A stretch of DNA of 64,000 nt, from the NCBI RefSeq assembly GCF_041438805.1, contig NZ_CP109190.1, forward strand, positions 4,960,001 through 5,024,000. The letters run 5' to 3'. The notes under the pieces were generated by a model. It worked only from the letters and a program-made list of their open reading frames with translations. It searched no databases and was not told the DNA's origin. This DNA is from Streptomyces sp. NBC_01707 (GTDB lineage: Bacteria > Actinomycetota > Actinomycetes > Streptomycetales > Streptomycetaceae). A program made the position numbers and the translations under genes. Of this stretch, positions 53,228 to 61,954 are shown piece after piece. How positions within the stretch are numbered: position 1 is the first letter of the stretch; each line of letters opens with the position of its first letter.

Positions 53228-54013
53228 ATGCCCATGCTCGTCGGAACGTCAGGGTGGCAGTACAAGGACTGGCGCGGCGTTCTCTATCCCCCCGGGCAAC
53301 CGCAGCGGCTGTGGCTGGAGGAGTACGCCCGGCAATTCGGCACGGTGGAGAACAACAACGCCTTCTACCGGCTTCCCACTGCGGAGATCTTCGCCTCCTG
53401 GCGCGAGCGGACCCCGGAGGGGTTCGTCATGGCGGTCAAGGCCAGCCGCTACCTGACCCATCTGAAGCGGCTGCGCGACCCCGAGGAGCCGGTGCATCGG
53501 CTGTTGGATCACGCCCAGGGTCTCGGCGACCGCCTGGGACCCGTGCTGCTGCAACTGCCGTCGCACTTCAGGGAGGACACCGAGGCTCTGGACGCCTGCC
53601 TGACCTGCTTTCCCGACACGGTCCGGGTGGCCGTCGAACTCCGCCACACCTCGTGGTGGGAGGCGGAGCGAAAGCTCCGGACGGTACTGGAACGGCACGG
53701 CAGCGCGCTGTGCTGGGCCGATCGGTGGTCCCGCCCGGTGACACCGCTGTGGCGTACGGCGTCGTGGGGGTACGTACGGTTTCACGGCGGCATCGCAGAG
53801 CCGCCGCCGCGCTACGGCCGCCAGGCGTTGAAGTCCTGGGCCCGCCGCATCGTCGAAACCTGGCCCGACACGAACGACGTCTATGTGTACTTCAACAACG
53901 ACCTGGGCGGCGCGGCCGTCGTGGACGCCGCGAAGTTCGCACGGGCAGCAGCCGCGTTGGGCCGGACGGTGAGCCGTACGCCTCCGGCCCCGCCGGCACG
54001 GTCCACGTCCTGA
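53228..54013 (+). CDS. DUF72-family TIM-barrel protein
   Basis: A 261-residue protein. It starts MPMLVGTSGWQYKDWRGVLY, the DUF72 signature WxYxxWRGxxYP, followed by FGTVENNNAFYRLPTAEIFA, ERTPEGFVMAVKASRYLTHL, GPVLLQLPSHFREDT, VELRHTSWWEA and PDTNDVYVYFNNDLGGAAVV. The barrel fold is predicted to resemble endonuclease IV, but the function of DUF72 is unknown. The ATG at 53228 stands directly after a GC-rich leader and has no clear ribosome site. The last 15 residues are low-complexity. Isolated gene. Confidence 0.86.
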   Translation: MPMLVGTSGWQYKDWRGVLYPPGQPQRLWLEEYARQFGTVENNNAFYRLPTAEIFASWRERTPEGFVMAVKASRYLTHLKRLRDPEEPVHRLLDHAQGLGDRLGPVLLQLPSHFREDTEALDACLTCFPDTVRVAVELRHTSWWEAERKLRTVLERHGSALCWADRWSRPVTPLWRTASWGYVRFHGGIAEPPPRYGRQALKSWARRIVETWPDTNDVYVYFNNDLGGAAVVDAAKFARAAAALGRTVSRTPPAPPARSTS

Positions 54014-54481
54014 GCGAAACGGGACACCGGCGGCAGTGCCCGCGTCACCGGCGGCACGACGAGGCCGGCGCACCCGTCGTTCCGTGACATCAGCCACACG
54101 GACTTTTGGCACTCAGGTCGTCGAATAGTAGATCGAGGCCTGACGGCATAGTGCGTTTTATCCGTCTTGATGCAGAAATACTCCGCGCAAGATCGAGTGG
54201 TATTCGACCTGCTCGACACTTTCGCCCGTTCGTGCGGCGAACAACGGCTTCTGACGGCCCGACGGACTTCTTCGCCACCCCGTGAGCCGGACGAGCACGC
54301 CTGCACGCCCGTTTCAAGAGCCGTCCACGGCTACGGGCCGAGGTAGTACTGACGCCTGTTGCCGCACCCCGACACCAGTTCCAAGAATGTCGGCCGCAAG
54401 GCGTCTCCGCGGCCCTGGTGCAGGAACTGGGCATGGCCGGACCCCCTGGGGGCGCTCCGCGATCACCGAGCGAGGTCACGC
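54014..54481. other. Intergenic region with one weak ORF
   Basis: About 470 bases. An AT-rich patch at 54110-54200 may hold promoter elements. A 58-codon frame starts at 54170 (MQKYSAQDRVVFDLLDTFAR) without a ribosome site, so it is not called. The last bases hold GAGCGAGGTCACGC, the ribosome site for 54482. Confidence 0.4.
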
Positions 54482-55144
54482 ATGAGGAAGCACCGCAGGA
54501 AGTCGTACTACCGGCCGATAGCCATCGCTGTCATCGCCGTGGGAGCCGTGGGTGTGCCCTCCGCCGCCATGGCGTGCCTGGGTACTCAGGGTGATGCGAG
54601 TGGTCGCCCCTCCGGCCACTGGGAGAACGTGAGCTCCCACAAGCGGTGGACGGGCTCGTCCTGGGGTCATGAGCCGACAGCCGGAGCGTCGAAGCCCCCC
54701 ACTGCGACTCCCACCGCACCGCAGACCACCGCGTCCCCCGCCGCACCTGCCACGACCGCACCGGCATCCGGGGCCACGGCCCGCGTGCTGACGCTCGTCA
54801 ACAACGAGCGCAGCAAGGCCGGATGCTCCCCGCTGACCACGAACGCGAAGCTGACCAAGGCCGCTCAGGACCACAGCAAGGACATGGCATCCCACCGGAA
54901 CATGTCCCACACGGGCTCCGACGGGTCGTCGCCCGGCGACCGGATCACGCGTGCCGGTTACAGCTGGAGCTCCTACGGCGAGAACGTCGCCTACGGCTAC
55001 TCCACGCCCGAGAAGGTCATGGCGGCCTGGATGTCCAGCCCGGGCCACAAGCGCAACATCCTCGACTGCTCGTTCAAGGAGATCGGCATCGGCCTCGCGC
55101 AGCCCGACAGCTACTGGACCCAGGACTTCGGCACGGCCCGATAG
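54482..55144 (+). CDS. Secreted CAP-domain (SCP/PR1-like) protein
   Basis: A 220-residue exported protein. Signal peptide at 1-30 (KHRRKSYYRPIAIAVIAVGA, ending AMA). A disordered Thr/Pro/Ala linker (about 70-105: PTATPTAPQTTASPAAPATT) follows. The CAP domain is at about 108-220: LTLVNNERSKAGCSPLTTNA, KLTKAAQDHSKDMASHRNMS, DGSSPGDRITRAGYSWSSYG, ENVAYGYSTPEKVMAAWMSS, PGHKRNILDCSFKEIGIGLA and YWTQDFG. These contain the CAP His/Glu positions (SHRNMSHTG, GENVAYG, GHKRNIL) and the disulfide Cys pair. The ATG at 54482 has GAGG upstream. Extracellular; the substrate is unknown. Confidence 0.9.
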   Translation: MRKHRRKSYYRPIAIAVIAVGAVGVPSAAMACLGTQGDASGRPSGHWENVSSHKRWTGSSWGHEPTAGASKPPTATPTAPQTTASPAAPATTAPASGATARVLTLVNNERSKAGCSPLTTNAKLTKAAQDHSKDMASHRNMSHTGSDGSSPGDRITRAGYSWSSYGENVAYGYSTPEKVMAAWMSSPGHKRNILDCSFKEIGIGLAQPDSYWTQDFGTAR

Positions 55145-55180
55145 GGACACTGCGGGGACGGCGCGCATCCTCCCTCGGAC

Positions 55181-55214
55181 GAAGGCCCCGACCGGTTCGC
55201 CGGCCGGGGCCTTC
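55181..55214 (+). terminator. Terminator of the CAP-domain gene
   Basis: Stem GAAGGCCCC and GGGGCCTTC enclosing CCGG/CCGG, 36 bp after the stop. It also faces the minus-strand dacB end, so it may stop both. Confidence 0.88.
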
Positions 55215-55316
55215 GCCATCGGTGCGTCTCCATGCGGGCGGGCCACCGTCGGCACGGATCATGGCGCGGACGGGACGGTCCCCGGCGGCCCGACATCAGG
55301 GTTCGCCGGGCCGGCG

Positions 55317-56930
55317 TCAGGAGGCGCCGCTCGGGCCCTCCTGGAGATACGCGGCGATGTCGGCCATGTCGTTCCCGATCGCCAGCACGCCCTTGATGTC
55401 GGGCGCCGACGCACCGTTCACCCCGGCGAAGAACACGTCGTACTGTCCCTTGCCGGTCTCCAGATACCCGGCGATGGTCTCCGCGCCCACGCCCAGCCGG
55501 TCGTTGACGAGGTCACCACCCGCGACGGTGCCCGTCTTGGCGGAGACCAGGCCGCGGGCGGGGCAGCTCCGGCAGGATGACGCGAGGGACCCGTCGACGC
55601 CCAGCGTCGGCAGCGCCTCCCGGAAGCGGGTCGCGTCGGAGGTGCCCTGCCAGTACGTGAGGATCTGGGCGACGGCGCGGGGGGTGGTGCGGTCGCTCGG
55701 GTCGCCGCCGCGGCCGTCGGCGAGCTGAACCGTCTTGCGGTCCACCTTGGCGGCGTCCAGGAACTTCGCGAACACGGGGAAGCCGTCGGCGCACCGGGAA
55801 CTGCCCGTGCTGGCAGCCATGAGGCAGATCCCGAGATTCGCCCCGAGGTTGTGGCTCACCTTGAGGATGAGCCGGGCGTATTCGCCGTAGGACGGAGAAG
55901 TGAACCGGGCCACCTCCGGCGCGCCCTCGTACGACCGGGGCAGGCGGCCGGCCGGGTTGGGTCCCACGGGTTTGGCGGTGACCTCGACCCCGGCCCGCTT
56001 CAGTGCCTCGATCAAGGCGGTACGGCCGAAGGTGTTCGGATCGCGGATGTCCGACACCCGCAGGACCGGGTCGGAATCGGCGGCGATGGTGCCGGAGAGC
56101 TTGATGCGGGTGCCGTCGGCGGAGGGTTCGACCGTGATGTCGGTGGGTTTGCCGGCCGCGACGGTACGGACGGTGGACGACACGGTGTACGACGCCACGT
56201 GCGGACGCCAGTCGAGCCGGGCCGGTGCCCCGGCACCTTCGCCCGGGGTGGTGAGCAGATCGATCACGTTGTCGTTGATGATCAGCGGCGTCGGGGTCGG
56301 ATCGAGCTCCGGGTCGGGACGGAACAGCCGCGCGTCCACGATCACGTCACCGTCCACCTTGGTGATCCCTGAGTCACGCACCTGCTGGGCCAACTGGTCG
56401 ATGCCGGCCAGCGGATTCTGCGGGGTGAGGGTCGCTCCGGGGACGTCGTCGGCGTAGGTGTGGTCGATGGCGGTGAAGGCGACGGTGCCGTCCGCACGCG
56501 TACGGCCACCGAGGGTCAGGTCGCCCTGGGCGACGAGGGCCAGGTCCCCGGTGAGGGTCGCGCCCTGGCGCTTTCCGACGGCGTGCACCGGTGTGACGAA
56601 GCGGTGATCGCTGCCGAGGGTGTGCCAGGTGCCGCTGACGCTGAACAGTTTGGCCACCGACCCGGGGATGAAGAACTGGTCGGCGGAGCGCGTCTGCACG
56701 ATCTCGCCGGTCGCCGGGTTCTGCTGGAACAGCCCCCACTGGGCATGCGGGTAGTAGGGCTTGTGCATGATCGACGCGATGCGCGGGTCGAGGCCGGCCA
56801 GCTCCTTCGACGGCGTCACCCAGGCAAGGCCGAACGCGGCCACGCTGCCGGCGAGCAGGAGGCCTAGGACGGTGAGGACACGCTGGCTGTTCCGGCTGCT
56901 GCTCCGGCCTGGCGTGATGGCTGATGACAT
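55317..56930 (-). CDS. dacB: D-alanyl-D-alanine carboxypeptidase/endopeptidase (PBP4, DacB type, S13)
   Basis: A 537-residue membrane-anchored penicillin-binding protein. A signal anchor at residues 17-37 (RVLTVLGLLLAGSVAAFGLA) is followed by the S13 domain. The catalytic serine motif is SVAK (Ser91, Lys94) in QFFIPGSVAKLFSVSG, SxN is SHN in LKVSHNLGANLGICLMA, and KTG is SAKTGTVAGG. All three active-site motifs are intact. The inserted domain typical of PBP4 lies between. It trims the peptidoglycan stem peptide. The start is ATG at 56930 with GTGGAGTCCGC upstream; the longer GTG reading at 56966 is less likely. Minus strand, downstream of the HAD phosphatase gene. Confidence 0.92.
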   Translation of the reverse strand: MSSAITPGRSSSRNSQRVLTVLGLLLAGSVAAFGLAWVTPSKELAGLDPRIASIMHKPYYPHAQWGLFQQNPATGEIVQTRSADQFFIPGSVAKLFSVSGTWHTLGSDHRFVTPVHAVGKRQGATLTGDLALVAQGDLTLGGRTRADGTVAFTAIDHTYADDVPGATLTPQNPLAGIDQLAQQVRDSGITKVDGDVIVDARLFRPDPELDPTPTPLIINDNVIDLLTTPGEGAGAPARLDWRPHVASYTVSSTVRTVAAGKPTDITVEPSADGTRIKLSGTIAADSDPVLRVSDIRDPNTFGRTALIEALKRAGVEVTAKPVGPNPAGRLPRSYEGAPEVARFTSPSYGEYARLILKVSHNLGANLGICLMAASTGSSRCADGFPVFAKFLDAAKVDRKTVQLADGRGGDPSDRTTPRAVAQILTYWQGTSDATRFREALPTLGVDGSLASSCRSCPARGLVSAKTGTVAGGDLVNDRLGVGAETIAGYLETGKGQYDVFFAGVNGASAPDIKGVLAIGNDMADIAAYLQEGPSGAS

Positions 56931-57124
56931 GCGGACTCCACGTGGTGTGTGGTTCGCGGTGCTCACTGGGACCGAAAAAGGGTGATTCGAGGTTATGGGC
57001 CGCGAGGAGCGGAACGATTCGGCGCGGCGAGCGGGTCCCCCGGACGGTCGCGGGACCGGGTGGCCGGATGCGCCCGTATGGTCGCGAGGGGCGGCTCACC
57101 CCTCGGACGGCGCCCGCGGGCAGC

Positions 57125-57991
57125 TCACCGCCTCAGCAGCGCGGGCAGGTCCGCGAAGGAGTCCAGGACGTGGTCCGGGGTGCCGGTGGCGGACCTGTGT
57201 GTCTCGGGCAGGTATTTGCCGGTCCTGACCAGTACGCCGGTGATGCCGAAGCGCTGCGCCGCCAGTACGTCGGTCTCGATGTCGTCACCCACCATCAGCG
57301 TCTCGGACGCGACGGCGCCGAGGTGGGCCAGCGCGGTGGCGTAGAACGCCTCGGCGGGCTTGCCGGTGACTTCCGCCTCGACCCGGGCGGCCCGTTCCAG
57401 CCCCGGGAGGAAGGCCCCGGTGTCGAGGTCCAACCCTTCCGACGTGCGCCAGTACAGGTTCCGGTGCATCGCGACCAGCCTGGCGCCGCGCTGGAGGTGT
57501 CGGAAGGCCGCGTTGAGGGCCGCGTAGCCGAACGCGTCGCCCGCGCCTCCCACGACGACCACGTCCACCCCGGCGCCCTCCGCCACGTCGACGAGGGTCA
57601 CGCCCGCCAGGTCTTCGCTCACGTCGCCGCTGTTGAGCACCGCGCACCGGGCGCCGGGGTAGTGCTCGCGCAGATACGCGGCGGTGACCGACGGTGCGGT
57701 GAGGATGTCGTCCTCGCCGATGGGGAAGCCCGCCCCGGCCAGTTTCGCGGCGATGCGGGCGCGGGTGCGGGACGTGGTGTTGGTGACCAGGGCGAGCGGG
57801 AGTCCGGCGGAACGCAGCCGCTCCATGGCCGCCACGGCGCCGGGCAGCGGCTGCCAGTCCACGGTGAGCACGCCGTCGATGTCGATCAGGGCCGCTCCGG
57901 ACACTCCGATTCGTTCCATACGGTCGAATGTCGCCGACTTGCGGGACCGGCGCACATGGGGTTGCTTCGAAGTAGGTACGTACGTGGTCAC
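57125..57991 (-). CDS. HAD-superfamily (class IIA) phosphatase
   Basis: A 288-residue enzyme. HAD motif I is LIDIDGVLTVDW (DxDGVL), motif II is LALVTNTTSRTRARI, and motif III/IV is ETLMVGDDIETDVLAAQRFG. Class IIA members with this pattern dephosphorylate small sugar or glycerol phosphates; the substrate is not readable. The start is uncertain. The GTG at 57991 has AGGGGAG just upstream (3 bp spacing, rather short). The ATG at 57919 gives MERIGVSGAALIDIDG, matching the usual family N-terminus, but has no ribosome site. I keep the longer frame. Divergent from the phosphoribosyltransferase at 58021 by 29 bp. Confidence 0.86.
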   Translation of the reverse strand: MTTYVPTSKQPHVRRSRKSATFDRMERIGVSGAALIDIDGVLTVDWQPLPGAVAAMERLRSAGLPLALVTNTTSRTRARIAAKLAGAGFPIGEDDILTAPSVTAAYLREHYPGARCAVLNSGDVSEDLAGVTLVDVAEGAGVDVVVVGGAGDAFGYAALNAAFRHLQRGARLVAMHRNLYWRTSEGLDLDTGAFLPGLERAARVEAEVTGKPAEAFYATALAHLGAVASETLMVGDDIETDVLAAQRFGITGVLVRTGKYLPETHRSATGTPDHVLDSFADLPALLRR

Positions 57992-58020
57992 TGTCTCCCC
58001 TGAGTCGGGGGTGAGCCACT

Positions 58021-58647
58021 GTGTTGTTCACCGATCGCACGGATGCGGGGCAGCGCCTCGCCGAAGCGCTCAGGCATCTGGCGGGGGAGAAACCCGTGGT
58101 GCTGGGTCTGCCGCGCGGCGGGGTTCCCGTGGCCGCGGCGGTCGCCACGGCGCTCGGAGCCCCCCTCGACGTGATCGTGGTCCGCAAGCTCGGTGTCCCG
58201 TACCACCGTGAGCTGGCCTTCGGCGCCATCGGGGAGGGCGGTGTGCGGGTGATCAACGACGACGTCGTCCGCCGCGGAGGACTGAGTCCCTCGGACATCG
58301 CGACCGTCGAGCGCGCCGAGCAGACGGCACTCGTACGGCAGGCCGAACAGTTCCGTGACGACCGGCCGCGGCTGGCGCTCGACGGCCGTACCGCGATCGT
58401 GATCGACGACGGGGTCGCGACCGGTGCCACGGCCTCGGCGGCCTGCCAGGTCGTACGGGCACAGGGCGCGGCCCGCGTGGTACTCGCCGTTCCGGTGGCC
58501 CCCGCGGACACGGTGGCCTGGCTGCGTACGCAGGTGGACGAGGTCGTCTGCCTCTCCACGCCGGTTCTGTTCTCGGCCGTCGGCGAGTGGTACCGGGACT
58601 TCTCCCAGACCTCCGACGAAGAAGTCATCTCCCTGTTGAAGGCGTAG
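58021..58647 (+). CDS. Phosphoribosyltransferase
   Basis: A 208-residue type I PRTase. The PRPP loop is TAIVIDDGVATGATASAACQ, with the VIDDGVATGAT motif. It is preceded by VLGLPRGGVPVAAAVATALG (PPi loop) and LDVIVVRKLGVPYHRELAFG. The C-terminal hood WYRDFSQTSDEEVISLLKA resembles the acceptor region of PRTases linked to stress or gas-vesicle clusters, but it gives no clear specificity. The GTG at 58021 has CGGGGGTGAGCCACT upstream. Divergent from the HAD phosphatase gene. Confidence 0.9.
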   Translation: MLFTDRTDAGQRLAEALRHLAGEKPVVLGLPRGGVPVAAAVATALGAPLDVIVVRKLGVPYHRELAFGAIGEGGVRVINDDVVRRGGLSPSDIATVERAEQTALVRQAEQFRDDRPRLALDGRTAIVIDDGVATGATASAACQVVRAQGAARVVLAVPVAPADTVAWLRTQVDEVVCLSTPVLFSAVGEWYRDFSQTSDEEVISLLKA

Positions 58648-58773
58648 CGCCACCCTGATCCGTGCAGGGCCGGGTGGAGCCGCCCGGAACCGCTCCGCCC
58701 GTTCAGGCGTGCCGCCGTACAGACCCGTATACAGTGCGAAAAACATGCAACTTCAAGTACATGGGGGGCCGAC

Positions 58774-59139
58774 ATGGCACTGTTCGGGAACGCGCACACC
58801 ATCGATACGGCGACGGCGCAGCAGGACTTCGCGCGGCTGCTGGGCCAGGGCGAGCAGGTACATGCCGCGTACCTGCTGATACGCGACACCATCCTCTTCA
58901 CCGACCGGCGCCTCCTCCTCGTCGACAAGCAGGGGATCACCGGCAAGAAGGTGGAGTACCACTCCGTGCCGTACCGGAGCATCACGCATTTCGCCGTGGA
59001 GACCGCCGGCACGTTCGACCTCGACGCGGAGCTCAAGATCTGGGTCTCGGGCACCTCGCTGCCGATCCAGAAGACCTTCACCAAGGGCGTCGACATCTAC
59101 GAGGTACAGGCGATCCTCACCCAGTTCGTGGCGAAGTAG
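58774..59139 (+). CDS. Small bacterial PH-like domain protein
   Basis: A 121-residue protein with a pleckstrin-homology-like fold (bPH_1). Strand pattern VHAAYLLIRDTILFTDRRLL, LVDKQGITGKKVEYHSVPYR, SITHFAVETAGTFDLDAELK, IWVSGTSLPIQKTF, with the final helix DIYEVQAILTQFVAK. No signal or membrane helix. The ATG at 58774 has an AT-rich leader with the pattern ACATGGGGGGCCGAC (strong G-rich ribosome site). It is a stand-alone gene ending at a terminator. The binding partner is unknown; family assignment is good. Confidence 0.88.
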   Translation: MALFGNAHTIDTATAQQDFARLLGQGEQVHAAYLLIRDTILFTDRRLLLVDKQGITGKKVEYHSVPYRSITHFAVETAGTFDLDAELKIWVSGTSLPIQKTFTKGVDIYEVQAILTQFVAK

Positions 59140-59167
59140 GGTCCCGCCGGCTGCGCGGGCGGGACCC
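59139..59167 (+). terminator. Terminator of the PH-like gene
   Basis: A 10-bp stem, GGGTCCCGCC and GGCGGGACCC, beginning at the last base of the stop codon. Just before the convergent aminopeptidase-type gene. Confidence 0.88.
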
Positions 59168-59179
59168 TGCTCGGCCGGT

Positions 59180-60697
59180 TCAGTCCGCGCAGTACGCGTC
59201 CTGCGCCGGGCGCGCCCCCGTCGTGAGGAACTCGGTGACCTTGCCCGTGCCGCACGCGTCGCCGTTGCCCAGGTAGACACCGTGCCCCCCGTGGTCGACC
59301 GTGACGAGCCGCGCACGGTCGCCCAGGGCCTCACGCATCTTCAGCGCGCCGAAGTACGGGGTAGCGGGGTCCCGGAGGTTCTGGATCATCAGGATGTTGG
59401 ACGGGCCCTTCGAGGTGATCGTGGTCGGCTTCTCGGCGGGTGCGTCCTTCCAGAACGCGCAGGGCGTGATGTTGGCCGGCATCCCGGCCGTCAGCGGGTG
59501 ACGCACCCGGTCGGCGGCCACCGCCCTCCGGTACGAGGAGACGGATGCCGGCCAGCGCACGTCGTTGCAGATGACGGCCACCATGACCGCGGCGTCCTGG
59601 TCCGGCAGCGGGTTCGCCAGATCGGCCGGAAGAACCGGTGTGGCGGCCGGGTCCTGGGCCGCCAGGACGAGCCGGGCGGTCTGCTCGAACGAGGCGTCGC
59701 TGTAGAGAGCGCTCTGCAGCGCCTGCCGCAGCCGGTTGCCGGTCAGCGCGACGCCCGCCGTGGTCGTCGCCTTCGGCTCACGGTCCAGCTTCGCCGCCAG
59801 GAGGAGGAACGACGGCCGTACGTCCTCGGCCCGTCGTGCCAGTCGCAGCCCTTCGGCCTCCCGCGCCGGATCCGATGCCCAGGCCGCGAAGTCCCGGAAG
59901 CGGTCGTCCGCCGCCTGCGACATGTTGGCCAGCCAGCCGCGCGCGACCCGGGCCGGGTCGGGGTCACCGCTGCTGTCCAGCACCCAACGGTCGGTGTGCT
60001 GCGGGTACTTCTGCGCGTACGCGGCGCCTACGTACGTACCGTACGAGACGCCCCACGCCGACAGTTTCTCCTCACCCAGCGCCTGCCGGAAGCGGTCGAT
60101 GTCGCGCACCTCGTTCGCCGTGGTGAAGCTGCGGAGCACGGCGCCCCCGTTGCGGGCGCAGGCCTCGGCGGTACGCCGGGACCGGACGACGTTCTCCGTG
60201 ATGTCACCGCCCGGTTCCGGCCAGGAGCGCAGGCTCGTCATGTACCGGTCGTCCTCGTCGAGCCCGCAGTTCGCCCGCGTACTGCCGCCGGTCCCGCGCG
60301 GATCGAGGCCGACCAGGTCGTACGCCCCCGCCATTTCCTTGCTCAATGCCGCCCCCTTCTGCGTCAGCCGCTGCACCCCGGCGCCGCCCGGGCCGCCGGG
60401 GATCACGATCAGCGTGCCGCGCCGCGCCTCGGGACGGTCACTGCGCAGACGGGAGACGGCGAGGGTGAGCTGCGGACCGGCCGGGTCGGCGTAGTCGAGC
60501 GGTACGGGCAGGTCTGCGCACTCCTGCTCGGCGGGGCCGCCGGGCTGGGCACAGGGCCGCCAGGTGAGGGCGGGGACGGACACGCCGGACTTCGCCGGTG
60601 CGGCCTGGGCCGTCGGGACGGTGGCCGCCGTCAGGGACGTGGCGACGGCGGTCGCCGAGAGCACGAGAAGCAGGGCCCGATTGCTGTAAGTGGTCAT
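59180..60697 (-). CDS. Secreted alpha/beta hydrolase of the tripeptidyl aminopeptidase type
   Basis: A 505-residue exported enzyme. Signal peptide at 1-32 (RALLLVLSATAVATSLTAAT, ending AQA). The alpha/beta hydrolase core has IVIPGGPGGAGVQRL, the oxyanion/nucleophile region GVSYGTYVGAAYAQKYP (catalytic Ser in GVSYG), LVGLDPRGTGGSTRANCG, NLRDPATPYFGALKMREAL (Asp in RDP) and VTVDHGGHGVYLG (catalytic His). These match the Streptomyces tripeptidyl aminopeptidase/SlpD family, which remove N-terminal tripeptides or act on chloromycetin-like esters. The cap domain lies between. The start is ATG at 60697; an in-frame ATG at 60733 adds 12 residues. Confidence 0.9.
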   Translation of the reverse strand: MTTYSNRALLLVLSATAVATSLTAATVPTAQAAPAKSGVSVPALTWRPCAQPGGPAEQECADLPVPLDYADPAGPQLTLAVSRLRSDRPEARRGTLIVIPGGPGGAGVQRLTQKGAALSKEMAGAYDLVGLDPRGTGGSTRANCGLDEDDRYMTSLRSWPEPGGDITENVVRSRRTAEACARNGGAVLRSFTTANEVRDIDRFRQALGEEKLSAWGVSYGTYVGAAYAQKYPQHTDRWVLDSSGDPDPARVARGWLANMSQAADDRFRDFAAWASDPAREAEGLRLARRAEDVRPSFLLLAAKLDREPKATTTAGVALTGNRLRQALQSALYSDASFEQTARLVLAAQDPAATPVLPADLANPLPDQDAAVMVAVICNDVRWPASVSSYRRAVAADRVRHPLTAGMPANITPCAFWKDAPAEKPTTITSKGPSNILMIQNLRDPATPYFGALKMREALGDRARLVTVDHGGHGVYLGNGDACGTGKVTEFLTTGARPAQDAYCAD

Positions 60698-60894
60698 GGG
60701 GCAAGGCTTGTTGAGCGGGATCCTCTTTCCCATCCGGCAGGCGTCACGGCTCCGGTGGGGGTAGCCCCCGAGCTTTCGGGAGCGGTCACCCCGGTGTCGG
60801 GCCGGGCCACGGGGTGGGAGGGCCCGGGTGCCCACCGGTGGTCAGAGCAGAGGGACGTTCCACCACATGCGGCCGCCCGGAGGGACACCGGAGG

Positions 60895-61638
60895 TCAACT
60901 GTTCCTCCTGCCGAACAGCAGCTTCCACGGTGCGATCGCCGACTCGATCTGTACGCGCAGCCCGAGCTTCGATTCGCCGTTGACCCGCTCCTCGAATCTG
61001 ATCGGCACCTCGACGATTCTCAGTCCGCGCCTGACCGTCCGGTAGTTCATCTCCACCTGGAAGGAATACCCGTTGCTGCGGATGGAGGGCAGATCGATCG
61101 CTTTCAGGGAATCCGCACGCCATGCCTTGAAACCGGCCGTGGCATCCTTCACGTGCAGCCGCAGAATCGCGTTGACGTAGAAATTCGCCCAGGCGGAGAG
61201 CGCCTTGCGGTGCCAAGGCCACTCGGTCGCGAGCGAACCGCCCTCCACGTAGCGGGAACCGATCACGACAGCGGCATCGTCGGCGAAGAGTTTCTCGACC
61301 ATGAGCGGGACCACCGAAGCCGGGTGGGAGAGGTCGGCATCCATCTGAATGACGACGTCCGCTTCTTCTTCGAGCGCGCGTGTCATACCGGCGACATACG
61401 CGCGGCCCAGCCCGTTCTTCTCCGTCCGGTGCAGAACGCCGACCGTGCCCGAGGTCTCGGTCGCGAGCCGGTCCGCGACCTGGCCCGTGCCGTCGGGCGA
61501 ATTGTCGTCCACCACCAGAACATGCAGATTCGGTACGTGCAGATCCGTGAGCAGATCGACGAGGATGGGCAGGTTCGTCCGCTCGTTGTAGGTGGGGACG
61601 ACCACCACGACCTTCGGGGAAGTCTTCTCCACGACCAT
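60895..61638 (-). CDS. Polyprenol-phosphate mannose synthase-like glycosyltransferase (GT2)
   Basis: A 247-residue cytosolic GT-A enzyme of the Ppm1/DPM1 group. Signature segments are VVVVVPTYNERTNLPILVDL, LHVLVVDDNSPDGTGQVADR, EKNGLGRAYVAGMTRALEEE, VVIQMDADLSHPASVVPLMV (the DxD motif at MDADLS) and ATAGFKAWRADSLKAIDLPS. Expected reaction: transfer of mannose from GDP-mannose to polyprenyl phosphate. It lacks the membrane-domain extension of mycobacterial Ppm1, as in streptomycetes where the membrane part is separate. Divergent from the GT-C gene at 61955 by 316 bp; the pair suggests a lipid-linked sugar route. Confidence 0.92.
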   Translation of the reverse strand: MVVEKTSPKVVVVVPTYNERTNLPILVDLLTDLHVPNLHVLVVDDNSPDGTGQVADRLATETSGTVGVLHRTEKNGLGRAYVAGMTRALEEEADVVIQMDADLSHPASVVPLMVEKLFADDAAVVIGSRYVEGGSLATEWPWHRKALSAWANFYVNAILRLHVKDATAGFKAWRADSLKAIDLPSIRSNGYSFQVEMNYRTVRRGLRIVEVPIRFEERVNGESKLGLRVQIESAIAPWKLLFGRRNS

Positions 61639-61954
61639 TCCCTTGCGCTCTCAGGCATTTACCGATGATTCACGCTCTTGATCCGCGCGAGCCTAGCAGT
61701 CGGGAACCGCGCCTTCGCGAGCTCGTCCGGGCAGCTGCCCGCATCACACCGGCCGCCCGATCCGCGAGGTCCCTGCCGCCGCCGAGGCGATACCGGCCCG
61801 ACAGAAGTCCATTTACGAGTACGCCACTGGTTTCAAGGGTCTGAATCGATGAAAAGGCCCTCTCGATTTCGCAGGTGCCGGGCGGGAACACGGCTGACTC
61901 TTCCCGGAGTTCCCCGGTGTTGGGTACGCTGACGGGCGCGCAGACCCGGGTCCG
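61639..61954. other. Divergent promoter region
   Basis: About 315 bases between the mannose synthase-like and GT-C genes. No gene is supported. The region is GC-rich with no clear palindrome; it must hold both promoters. Confidence 0.45.

Noticed and set aside
54170-54346. 58-codon plus-strand ORF before the CAP-domain gene
   Set aside because: Reads plausibly at the start but has no ribosome site, and the second half is low-complexity.
60814-61668. Plus-strand ORF opposite the mannose synthase-like gene
   Set aside because: Shadow of a well-conserved GT2 gene; no start signal or motif.
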